This document shows, in pieces, positions 34,678-43,133 of a stretch of 64,000 nt of DNA (position 1 is its first letter; the number at the start of each line of letters is the position of its first letter). A model generated the notes under the pieces. It was not told where the DNA came from, made no database searches, and saw only the letters and a program-made list of their open reading frames with translations. The translations under genes and the position numbers were made by a program. The DNA is from Bacteroidales bacterium (GTDB lineage Bacteria; Bacteroidota; Bacteroidia; Bacteroidales; F082): positions 62,001 to 126,000 of the forward strand of contig JAKSMV010000003.1 of assembly GCA_024400425.1 (NCBI GenBank). The letters are read 5' to 3'.

Positions 34678-36852
34678 ATGAACGATTACAATCAGAAACA
34701 AAATCAGCAACAGAAGCGCAATTACGACTATCTGAAGCTTTACGCCAAAAACCTTAACGAGTTGGCTTCGCAAGGCAAACTCGACCCAGTGATTGGCCGT
34801 GACGAGGAGGTCCGGCGTGTGCTGCAAATCTTGTCGCGACGCACCAAGAACAACCCGATATTAATAGGCGAGCCAGGCGTGGGAAAGACCGCCATCGTGG
34901 AAGGCTTGGCCCAACGCATCATCAACCACGACGTACCTGAGAACCTGAAGAATCGCATCGTCTTTTCGTTGGACATGGGCGCCCTTATCGCAGGCGCAAA
35001 ATACCAAGGCGAATTTGAGGAACGGCTGAAAGGCGTTGTCAAGAATGTGATTGACGGCGAAGGCGAAGTGATTCTTTTCATCGACGAAATCCACACGTTG
35101 GTAGGGGCTGGCGCAACAAGCAGCGCACTCGATGCCGCCAACATCCTGAAGCCGGCCTTGTCGAGAGGCGAACTCCAATGCATTGGTGCTACGACGCTGA
35201 AAGAGTACCAGCAGTATTTTGAAAAGGACAAGGCATTGGAACGTCGTTTCCAACTCGTCATGGTGGAAGAACCCGATGCCGCATCGGCTATTTCGATATT
35301 GAGAGGACTGAAGGAACGCTACGAAAACCATCACCACATCCGCATTTTGGACGAGGCCATCGTGTCGGCTGTCGAGCTTTCAACACGTTATATTTCAGAC
35401 CGTTTCCTTCCCGACAAAGCCATCGACCTCATCGACGAAGCCGCCTCGCGTTTGCGACTCCAAATCGACTCGCTGCCCGAAGAACTTGAAGACGTGGAAC
35501 GCGCCATCCGTCAATTAGAGATTGAACGCGAAGCCATAAAACGTGAAAACGACACGCGAAAATTAGCCGAGTTGGAACAGGAAATCAGCAAGTTACAAGT
35601 GAAACGCTCGGAGATTTCAGCCAAATGGAAAACCGAGAAAGGCATTGTCGAAACCATTCAACGCGAAAAGAACAACATCGAGAACTATCGTCATCAAGCC
35701 GAAGTGGCCGAGCGCGATGGCGACTATGGACGCGTGGCAGAATTACGTTACGGCAAGATTCGCGAGGCGGAAGCCGTCATCGAGAAAGCCAAGGCCGACC
35801 TAAAAGTGGCCCAAGGCGATCATCCTTTGGTAGATGAGGAGGTGACTGCTGATGATGTCGCTGAAATCGTCTCGCGTTGGACAGGTATCCCCGTCAACAA
35901 GATGATGCAAAGCGAACGCGACAAGCTGCTGAACCTCGAAAGCGAGTTGCACAAAAGGGTAGTGGGGCAAGACGAAGCTATCGTCGCGGTAAGCGACGCC
36001 ATACGTCGCAGCCGTGCTGGTTTGCAGGACAGCAAGCGCCCCATTGGATCGTTCATCTTCATGGGAACGACTGGCGTAGGCAAGACCGAACTGGCCAAAG
36101 CCTTGGCAGAGTTCCTCTTCGACGACGAAAACGCCATGGTGCGTATCGACATGAGCGAATACCAAGAACGCTACTCGGTGTCGCGACTCATCGGAGCGCC
36201 TCCCGGATATGTTGGTTACGAAGAGAGCGGTCAGTTGACTGAGGCAGTACGCCGTCGCCCATACTCAGTCATTCTGCTCGACGAAATCGAAAAGGCGCAC
36301 CCTGATGTGTTCAACATCTTGTTGCAAGTGCTTGATGATGGACGACTTACCGACAACAAGGGCCGTACCGTGAATTTCAAGAACACCATCACCATCATGA
36401 CTTCGAACATCGGTGCCGACATCATCCAGAACAACTTCGCCCGCATCGATGAGTTGGGCCTTGAAACCGCCTTCGAGAAGTCGCGCAACGAAGTGATGGT
36501 ACAACTCCGCCAGTTCATGCGCCCAGAGTTCCTGAATCGTGTTGACGACATTATCATGTTCCGTCCATTGGATGAAGCGCAAATCCAAGAAGTGGTCAGG
36601 ATGCAGTTCTCGCAAGTTCAAAAGATGCTGAAAGACAACAATATACAAATCAGCATTACCGACGAAGCCGTACGCCATATCGCACACGAAAGCTACAATC
36701 CGCAATATGGAGCGCGTCCGGTGAAACGCATGATGCAACGCGAATTGCTCAACGAACTCTCAAAGATGTTGCTCTCCGACCAAATCGACAAGGACAAACC
36801 TCTTATTGTTGATGTGAGCGGAAACGGATTGATATTCAAGAATCAAATATGA
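34678..36852 (+). CDS. clpB: ClpB-type disaggregase lacking the N-terminal domain
   Basis: A 724-residue Hsp100 ATPase. AAA-1 begins almost at once, with Walker A GEPGVGKT at residues 64-71 and [16 protein letters not shown] full-length coiled-coil M domain (~355-475: [38 protein letters not shown]) marks it as ClpB rather than ClpA or ClpC. AAA-2 has Walker [14 protein letters not shown] near 462 and the C-terminal domain follows. The usual ~150-residue Clp_N domain is absent and nothing resembling it precedes the ATG. ClpB normally works with DnaK to rescue aggregated proteins. A strong terminator follows. Confidence 0.92.
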   Translation: MNDYNQKQNQQQKRNYDYLKLYAKNLNELASQGKLDPVIGRDEEVRRVLQILSRRTKNNPILIGEPGVGKTAIVEGLAQRIINHDVPENLKNRIVFSLDMGALIAGAKYQGEFEERLKGVVKNVIDGEGEVILFIDEIHTLVGAGATSSALDAANILKPALSRGELQCIGATTLKEYQQYFEKDKALERRFQLVMVEEPDAASAISILRGLKERYENHHHIRILDEAIVSAVELSTRYISDRFLPDKAIDLIDEAASRLRLQIDSLPEELEDVERAIRQLEIEREAIKRENDTRKLAELEQEISKLQVKRSEISAKWKTEKGIVETIQREKNNIENYRHQAEVAERDGDYGRVAELRYGKIREAEAVIEKAKADLKVAQGDHPLVDEEVTADDVAEIVSRWTGIPVNKMMQSERDKLLNLESELHKRVVGQDEAIVAVSDAIRRSRAGLQDSKRPIGSFIFMGTTGVGKTELAKALAEFLFDDENAMVRIDMSEYQERYSVSRLIGAPPGYVGYEESGQLTEAVRRRPYSVILLDEIEKAHPDVFNILLQVLDDGRLTDNKGRTVNFKNTITIMTSNIGADIIQNNFARIDELGLETAFEKSRNEVMVQLRQFMRPEFLNRVDDIIMFRPLDEAQIQEVVRMQFSQVQKMLKDNNIQISITDEAVRHIAHESYNPQYGARPVKRMMQRELLNELSKMLLSDQIDKDKPLIVDVSGNGLIFKNQI

Positions 36853-36921
36853 ATCATCTGCCGAATCATCGCCAATAAGCATTGACGGCAAATATACTCA
36901 GAATCTGTTTTTGATTTTTTC

Positions 36922-36972
36922 AAAAAAGCCTATGTCATACCGACGAAGGAAGGTATCTATAGGCTTTTTTTT
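36922..36972 (+). terminator. Terminator of the ClpB-like gene
   Basis: AAAAAAGCCTAT at 36923-36934 pairs with ATAGGCTTTTTT at 36959-36970, with ATACC/GGTAT extending the stem and a run of eight T at the end. The loop region holds GTCATACCGACGAAGGAAGG, related to the repeat at 14190-14215. Confidence 0.9.
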
Positions 36973-37028
36973 GTTGAGAAGGGTGAAACAAAAGCAATAA
37001 AATCTTCAAAATTGCGTTACGAGAAACT

Positions 37029-37991
37029 ATGAAGAAAGCATTGTTCTTGTTACTAGTCATCCTCGCACCGCTTTTCTCGCGGGCGCAACTCATTGCTTGC
37101 CGCGACTCCATAAAAAACGGATATGACTTTTGGCTCTATTTACCAGAAGATTACGAATCGGCGACAAAGCCGAAACCCATCATCATGTTTCTGCATGGCA
37201 AGAGTTTGTCAGGACACAATTTGGCTATGCTAAAGCAATATGGTTGCATCGATGCATTGTTTCGTGGCCGCGAAATCAATGCTATCGTGGTGGCGCCACA
37301 GACTTCCACTTCATGGGTTCCGGAAAAGGTTGATGAGGTTTACGGCTGGGTCAAGGACCATTATGTGGTTGATACCAACCGGTTTTATGTTCTTGGAATG
37401 AGCTTGGGAGGCTATGGAACCATCGATTACACAGCGACTTATCCAGAAAAAGTTGCCGCTGCCATGGCCATGTGCGGAGGTGCTACGGTAACATCAGTTT
37501 GTGGACTGAATGATGTCCCTCTGTGGATTATTCATGGCACTGGCGACAATGCGGTTTCGGTGTCGTGTTCCGAAAAAGTGGTCAGCGACATGGCCTCGTG
37601 CGGCGATACCAGCCGGGTCATCTTCGACAAGATTCCCAAGGCCAACCATGGCGCTTTGGCACGTGTTTTCTATCTGGAAGAGACTTACAAATGGTTACTT
37701 TCACACTCTTTGGCAGATTCGACCCGGAAAGTGAACATGGATTATACAATGACCGACTCGTTGCTGCATACAGCCTATGCCAACTTGAACAAGGATTTTA
37801 AGTTCAAGATAATTGATTCGAAGCCATCCACTTATGCAACTACAAATAGTCAATATTACATTGTGAAAAAAGGCGATTGCCTAAGTGCTATCGCTCGCAA
37901 AAATCACACAACGGTATCCAAGATTTGCCAGTTGAATGGGATAAAAGAAAGTGCCACACTTAGTATCGGTCAGAAAATCAAGCTGAAATAA
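37029..37991 (+). CDS. Exported alpha/beta-hydrolase (esterase-like) with C-terminal LysM domain
   Basis: A 320-residue exported protein. Signal peptide at residues 1-19. The hydrolase resembles feruloyl-esterase/PHB-depolymerase-type enzymes: oxyanion-site HG at 56-57 (IIMFLHGKSL), nucleophile S125 in GMSLGGYG, acid D173 in HGTGDNAV and H207 in KANHGAL. Residues ~275-320 form one LysM repeat (YYIVKKGDCLSAIARKNHTT), which would bind peptidoglycan or a similar glycan. The pairing suggests de-esterification of a wall or glycan substrate, but the substrate is inferred only. It stands alone between two terminator-like regions. Confidence 0.85.
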   Translation: MKKALFLLLVILAPLFSRAQLIACRDSIKNGYDFWLYLPEDYESATKPKPIIMFLHGKSLSGHNLAMLKQYGCIDALFRGREINAIVVAPQTSTSWVPEKVDEVYGWVKDHYVVDTNRFYVLGMSLGGYGTIDYTATYPEKVAAAMAMCGGATVTSVCGLNDVPLWIIHGTGDNAVSVSCSEKVVSDMASCGDTSRVIFDKIPKANHGALARVFYLEETYKWLLSHSLADSTRKVNMDYTMTDSLLHTAYANLNKDFKFKIIDSKPSTYATTNSQYYIVKKGDCLSAIARKNHTTVSKICQLNGIKESATLSIGQKIKLK

Positions 37992-38003
37992 GGCTGAAGA
38001 GTC

Positions 38004-38861
38004 TCAGCCCATGCAAATCCACTGATAGCTATTGTCTTTGCGTAGCCATGTCATCTGCCGTTTTGCGTATTGGCGGGTGTGAATCTTGATTTGTTCAACA
38101 GCTTCGTCGAGAGTGCATTTGCCGTCAAAAAAGTCAAACAACTCCTTGTAACCCACTGTATTAAGTGCATTCAGATGACGCTTTGGGTATAACGATTTGG
38201 CCTCGGCCAAAAGTCCTTGCTGCATCATCAAATCCACACGCAAGTCGATTCTTCTGACAAGTGCATCACGTTCCCAAAGCAAGGCGTATTTCTCGATTTC
38301 GAAATCGCGTTGCGCTGGCTGCTTTTGTCGGAACGAGGTGAAAGTGTTTCCCGTTTGGTAACAGATCTCGAGGCAGCGTTGCAATCGTCGTGGATTTTGT
38401 TGGTCAACCACCGCATAAAACTCTGGGTCCAAGCGTTTTACTTCATCTTGCATCGCTTTGAGACCGCCCGTGGCAAGCATTTCTTCCACTTTGCTACGGA
38501 TTTCAGGCTGCACATCGGGCATCGGGTCGATGCCATTGCATACCGCATCGACGAAAAGTCCCGAGCCTCCCGTTAGGATAACGCTCTCGTGCTGCTTGAA
38601 AAGTTGGTTTAAGAGAGACGTCGCATCATGTTCATAATCAGCAACATCATATTTGTCTTCGATACTTTTGTGATGAACAAAATAATGCTTGGCCTGCTGC
38701 AATTCTTCCTCGGTAGGAGCCGCAGTTCCGATACTCATTTCCTTATAGAATTGCCGACTGTCAGCCGAAAGGATTACGGTACCCAGTTTTTGGGCAAGCT
38801 GAATGGAGTAGGAGGTCTTCCCCGAAGCGGTAGGGCCAGCAACGACGATTAGCTTATTCAT
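38004..38861 (-). CDS. miaA: tRNA dimethylallyltransferase
   Basis: A 285-residue enzyme that adds a dimethylallyl group to A37 of tRNAs reading codons that start with U. The P-loop is GPTASGKTS at residues 9-17; LSADSRQFYKEMSIGTAAP and GGSGLFVDAVCNGID are family signatures, and QNPRRLQRCLEICYQTG is the tRNA-contacting part. It is a little shorter than typical MiaA (~300-310) but intact. Its ATG overlaps the stop of the upstream nucleotidyltransferase gene (ATGA), so the two tRNA genes are coupled. Confidence 0.95.
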   Translation of the reverse strand: MNKLIVVAGPTASGKTSYSIQLAQKLGTVILSADSRQFYKEMSIGTAAPTEEELQQAKHYFVHHKSIEDKYDVADYEHDATSLLNQLFKQHESVILTGGSGLFVDAVCNGIDPMPDVQPEIRSKVEEMLATGGLKAMQDEVKRLDPEFYAVVDQQNPRRLQRCLEICYQTGNTFTSFRQKQPAQRDFEIEKYALLWERDALVRRIDLRVDLMMQQGLLAEAKSLYPKRHLNALNTVGYKELFDFFDGKCTLDEAVEQIKIHTRQYAKRQMTWLRKDNSYQWICMG

Positions 38862-40342
38862 TGGTTGTCAAGTTTTTGTGGAACAGGTCCATTGTTGGCA
38901 ACCTTCACTGGTTCGCTAATTTCCTTTACTACGCTGAGTCCCAATTTCTTGCCTTCTTCCTTCACAAAGGCATAGGCTTCTTCGAAAGTGTTGCCGATGA
39001 CACCATCCAAGATGGCTTCGCGAATGGCATTCTTGATGATTCCCACCTCGCGACTTGCCGGAATGCCAAAGGTTTCCATGATGGCAATACCGTCAACGGG
39101 GGGCTGCCAATTACGCAAATGGTCTTTGGCTTCGATTTCCTTCAGTTTTTCCTCGACGATTTCAAAATTCTTGTGATACTTCTTGATTTTCTCTTCGTTT
39201 TTCGAAGTGATGTCGGCATGACAAAGCAGCATCAAGTCGTCAATGTCGTCGCCAGCATCGAAAAGAAGCCTGCGGACTGCTGAATCAGTCACCACATCTT
39301 CGGCCAACACGATGGGACGGAGATGAAGCAGAACGAGTTTTTGCACATATTTCATCTTCTCGTTCAACGGTAACTTCATGTCGGCGAATATCTTAGGTAC
39401 CATTTTGGAACCTTTGAATTCGTGGCCATGGAAAGTCCAGCCCGTGCCTTCTTCCCAACGCTTGGTCTGTGGTTTTGCGATGTCGTGCAAGATGGCAGCC
39501 CAACGCAACCAGAGGTCATCGCTCTTTTCGGCCACTTGGTCAAGCACTTGCAAAGTATGGAAAAAATTATCTTTGTGACCACGTCCATGAATCGTCTCAA
39601 CACCTTTTAATTGAGTGAGTTGCGGGAATATCAGTTTCAGCAATCCACACTCATCGAGGAGCAGGAAACCGGTAGATGGTTGGTCAGAAAGGATGATTTT
39701 GTTCAGTTCTTCGGTGATGCGTTCCATCGACACAATCTTGATACGTTCGGCATTCCGCTGAATGGATTCAAACGATATTGGGTCGATGTAGAAATGCAGT
39801 TGTGTGGCGAAACGGATGGCACGCATCATGCGCAGCGGGTCGTCAGAATAGGTGATGTCGGGGTCGAGCGGTGTGCGGATGTTGAGGTCTTCAAGGTCGG
39901 CCATGCCGTTAAAAGGATCGACGAATGTACCGAAATCGTTTTCGTTGAGACTGATAGCCATCGCGTTGATGGTGAAGTCGCGCCGGTTCTGGTCGTCTTC
40001 GAGAGTGCCGTCTTCCACAACGGGTTTGCGGCTGTTACGGTCGTAGGACTCGCGACGCGCTCCAACAAACTCCACTTCCATGCCGTTGTAGTGAATCATG
40101 GCCGTGCCGAATGCTCCATAATACTTGGCGTCCTTGTGACCAGGTAGCAGCGAAGCCACCTTTTTGGCCAGCGTAATGCCGCTTCCTACCGTAACCACGT
40201 CAATATCATTGGATTGTCGGTGAAGCAGAATGTCACGCACATAGCCTCCAATGACATAACTGCGATAGCCAAGTTCCTTTGAGGCCTTGGCTATCACCTT
40301 GAAAATCGGGCTACTGATATGAGGTCTGAAGTCGTAGTCCAT
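38858..40342 (-). CDS. CCA tRNA nucleotidyltransferase (HD-domain type)
   Basis: A 494-residue class II nucleotidyltransferase with C-terminal HD domain. The catalytic head has SYVIGGYVRDILLHRQSNDI with the DxD pair DID, then RRDFTINAMAI and DDPLRMMRAIRFATQL. The HD hydrolase part reads HTLQVLDQV and WAAILHDIAKPQT, residues ~255-305. It adds or repairs the CCA end of tRNAs; the family also includes poly(A) polymerases, but the order of genes with miaA supports a tRNA role. The ATG at 40342 is preferred to 40366; it lies 4 bp beyond the clpC stop, so clpC-cca-miaA may be one operon. Confidence 0.92.
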   Translation of the reverse strand: MDYDFRPHISSPIFKVIAKASKELGYRSYVIGGYVRDILLHRQSNDIDVVTVGSGITLAKKVASLLPGHKDAKYYGAFGTAMIHYNGMEVEFVGARRESYDRNSRKPVVEDGTLEDDQNRRDFTINAMAISLNENDFGTFVDPFNGMADLEDLNIRTPLDPDITYSDDPLRMMRAIRFATQLHFYIDPISFESIQRNAERIKIVSMERITEELNKIILSDQPSTGFLLLDECGLLKLIFPQLTQLKGVETIHGRGHKDNFFHTLQVLDQVAEKSDDLWLRWAAILHDIAKPQTKRWEEGTGWTFHGHEFKGSKMVPKIFADMKLPLNEKMKYVQKLVLLHLRPIVLAEDVVTDSAVRRLLFDAGDDIDDLMLLCHADITSKNEEKIKKYHKNFEIVEEKLKEIEAKDHLRNWQPPVDGIAIMETFGIPASREVGIIKNAIREAILDGVIGNTFEEAYAFVKEEGKKLGLSVVKEISEPVKVANNGPVPQKLDNQ

Positions 40343-40346
40343 AAGC

Positions 40347-42917
40347 TCAAATCTTGGCCGGTTCAATCACTTTCTCACCTTGATGGACGACGTTGACAAT
40401 GGTTTCTTCGCCATTTTCAGCCATGTCGATTGAAATGAGGTCACCGATGTGCATCTCATTTCCGATAATCGTTTCGGCGAGCATGTCTTCGACATATTTC
40501 TGGATGGCACGCTTCAACGGACGGGCTCCGTATTGTTCGTCCCAGCCTTGCTCTGCGATGAAATCCTTCGCTTTTTCGGTCAGTTCGATGCGATAGCCCA
40601 TTTCTTCGACACGCTTGAACACGTTCTTCAATTCGATGTCAATAATCTTATGGATATCTTCTTTGCCTAACGAGTTGAACATCACCACATCATCGATACG
40701 GTTGAGGAACTCGGGAGCAAAGGTGCGCTTCATGGCATTTTCGATGACGCTTTGCGAATAGGCATCCTTGGCATCATGCTTGGCTTGTGTGCCAAAGCCC
40801 ACGCCTTGGCCGAACTCCTTCAGTTGACGCGAGCCGATATTGGAAGTCATGATGATAATCGTGTTCTTGAAATCGACCTTGCGACCGAGGCTGTCGGTGA
40901 GCATACCATCGTCCAACACCTGGAGCAGGATGTTGAACACATCGGCATGGGCCTTTTCGATTTCGTCGAGAAGGACGATAGAGTAGGGCTTGCGACGCAC
41001 TTTCTCGGTAAGTTGACCGCCTTCTTCATAACCGACATATCCGGGAGGCGCTCCGACGAGGCGCGAAACAGCGAATTTCTCCATGTATTCACTCATGTCG
41101 ATGCGAATCAAGGCATCTTCCGAGTCGAACAGATATTTTGCCAACACCTTGGCCAAGTAGGTCTTACCGACACCAGTAGGGCCTGAGAAGATGAACGAGC
41201 CAATAGGACGGTTCGGATCTTTCAGTCCGGCACGGTTGCGGCGGATGGCTCTCGTTATCTTCTTGATGGCATCATCCTGACCGATGACGGTGCCAGCCAA
41301 CTCGTTTTCCATATTCATGAGTCGGTTGCCTTCGTTTTGTGCGATGCGCTGCGTAGGCACGCCTGTCATCATAGCCACCACTTCGGCAACGTTTTCTTCA
41401 GTCACTAACTGACGGTGCGACAATGTGTTTTCGTCCCAAGTTTTCTTGGCTTGTTCCAACTTGTCCATCAGTTTCACCTCTTCGGCGCGATACATGCCCG
41501 CTTCCTCAAACCGCTGGTCGGCAACGGCAGCTTTCTTGTCCTTGCGCACCTCTTCGATGCGTTTTTCCAACTCTGTGATTTCGACCGGCACGTCAATGTT
41601 CTTGATGTGCACGCGAGCACCAGCCTCATCTAAGGCATCGATGGCTTTGTCGGGCAAGTGACGCTCGCTCATGTAACGGTTGGTGAGTTTCACGCAAGCT
41701 TCGATAGCTTCAGGGGTATAGGTAACCAGATGGTGGTCTTCGTAACGGCCTTTGATATTGTTCAGTATTTCAATAGTTTCCTCCGGAGAAGTAGGCTCGA
41801 CGAGAATCTTCTGGAAACGGCGTTCCAAGGCACCATCCTTTTCGATATACTGGCGATATTCGTCCAAAGTGGTTGAACCGATGCACTGGATTTCGCCACG
41901 AGCCAAAGCCGGTTTGAACATGTTGCTGGCATCAAGCGAACCTGATGCGTTGCCAGCTCCGACCAAATTGTGGATTTCATCAACAAAGAGGATGATGTCG
42001 CGATTTTTCTCCAACTCATTGAGAATCGATTTGATGCGCTCCTCAAACTGACCGCGGTATTTTGTTCCAGCCACCACGGCACCCAAGTCGAGCATGACGA
42101 CACGCTTGTCGAACAAGGTGCGAGGCACACGATGTTGCGTGATGCGAATGGCAAGACCTTCGGCAATGGCCGACTTGCCCACGCCAGGCTCACCTATTAA
42201 AATAGGATTGTTTTTCTTGCGGCGACTGAGAATCTGGGCGATACGTTCCAGTTCGCGTTCACGACCCACGATAGGATCGAGGCGGTTCTCTTCGGCAGCC
42301 TTGGTCAAGTCGCGGCCAAAATTGTCCAGAACCGGAGTCTTGCTCTTTATGTTACTGCTTTTCTTCGGGCGTTCCGTCGGACGAATCTCATCCATCAAAT
42401 CGTCGTCGTCGTCATCGCCATAAATGTCGTTGGCAGCGGGCTTGTCTTCTTGCTTCGGAGCAGGTACGTCTTTGCCCACTTCGGCATTGTAACGTATCAG
42501 TCCTTCCTTGAAGTTGTCGTATGTTATTCCTTCAAATTCAAGGTTTTGCGAAATGATATTATTCTTCTCGTGCAAGATGGCAAGCATCAAGTGCTCGGAA
42601 CGTACGATATCGCTTCGGAATTCCTTTGCGATGATATAGGTGAATTTCAAAGTGCGCTCAGCTTGCTTGGTGAGTGGGAGAGTGGCGGTAGTCGTCGGAC
42701 TCGGGCTGGCCGTCTTGATCGAAGCCTCCAGTTTCATCTTAAAGACTTCAATGTTGAGGTTGAGATGTTCCAATATCTTGATGGCACAGCTGCCACCATC
42801 TCTAAGGAGACCTAAAAAAAGATGCTCCAAACCTACATACGGACTGCCAAGACGCTTAGCTTCTTCGTGACTGAGTGACAAAATGTCACGAACTCTTGGT
42901 GAAAATTTGGCATCCAT
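40347..42917 (-). CDS. clpC: ATP-dependent Clp protease ATP-binding subunit ClpC
   Basis: An 856-residue Hsp100 unfoldase that feeds substrates to ClpP. Double Clp_N repeats (~5-75 and ~80-145), an acidic linker (DDDDDD near residue 175), AAA-1 with GEPGVGKSA, a short UVR-type middle segment (RFEEAGMYRAEEVKLMDKLE) rather than the long ClpB M domain, then AAA-2 with SGPTGVGKTYLAK. A ClpP-binding loop is expected in AAA-2 (KEFGQGVGFGTQ region contains GFG). It has its own promoter at 42993 and faces gyrA divergently. Confidence 0.94.
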   Translation of the reverse strand: MDAKFSPRVRDILSLSHEEAKRLGSPYVGLEHLFLGLLRDGGSCAIKILEHLNLNIEVFKMKLEASIKTASPSPTTTATLPLTKQAERTLKFTYIIAKEFRSDIVRSEHLMLAILHEKNNIISQNLEFEGITYDNFKEGLIRYNAEVGKDVPAPKQEDKPAANDIYGDDDDDDLMDEIRPTERPKKSSNIKSKTPVLDNFGRDLTKAAEENRLDPIVGRERELERIAQILSRRKKNNPILIGEPGVGKSAIAEGLAIRITQHRVPRTLFDKRVVMLDLGAVVAGTKYRGQFEERIKSILNELEKNRDIILFVDEIHNLVGAGNASGSLDASNMFKPALARGEIQCIGSTTLDEYRQYIEKDGALERRFQKILVEPTSPEETIEILNNIKGRYEDHHLVTYTPEAIEACVKLTNRYMSERHLPDKAIDALDEAGARVHIKNIDVPVEITELEKRIEEVRKDKKAAVADQRFEEAGMYRAEEVKLMDKLEQAKKTWDENTLSHRQLVTEENVAEVVAMMTGVPTQRIAQNEGNRLMNMENELAGTVIGQDDAIKKITRAIRRNRAGLKDPNRPIGSFIFSGPTGVGKTYLAKVLAKYLFDSEDALIRIDMSEYMEKFAVSRLVGAPPGYVGYEEGGQLTEKVRRKPYSIVLLDEIEKAHADVFNILLQVLDDGMLTDSLGRKVDFKNTIIIMTSNIGSRQLKEFGQGVGFGTQAKHDAKDAYSQSVIENAMKRTFAPEFLNRIDDVVMFNSLGKEDIHKIIDIELKNVFKRVEEMGYRIELTEKAKDFIAEQGWDEQYGARPLKRAIQKYVEDMLAETIIGNEMHIGDLISIDMAENGEETIVNVVHQGEKVIEPAKI

Positions 42918-42992
42918 TGATGTTTATCTATTTGGTAATCAATTATAATTCAGAATGTACGGTTCACAATGGGCATTTGCCCAAATGTTTTG

Positions 42993-43000
42993 CAAAGGTA
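42993..43000 (-). promoter_or_regulatory. Promoter -7 box of clpC
   Basis: On the minus strand TACCTTTG followed by C, about 75 bp before the clpC start. Confidence 0.5.
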
Positions 43001-43068
43001 AGAACAAAAACTGAGCCGCGCCACCTTTTTTGTCACTGAAAAACGAATAAAAGTATAAAGTTTTGATG

Positions 43069-43098
43069 TTGGAGAAACGGATATTTTTATTATCTTTG
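43069..43098 (+). promoter_or_regulatory. gyrA promoter (-33 TTG and -7 box)
   Basis: TTG at 43069-43071, a 19-bp spacer, then TATCTTTG at 43091-43098 followed by CACG. It matches the Bacteroidota consensus in both boxes and spacing, 36 bp before the gyrA ATG. Confidence 0.75.
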
Positions 43099-43133
43099 CA
43101 CGCTTAAAGAATAAAGGAAAATAAACACCAAAA

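Noticed and set aside
40347..42917. Second ClpB
   Set aside because: It has two Clp_N repeats and a short UVR-like middle segment instead of the long coiled coil, so it is ClpC.
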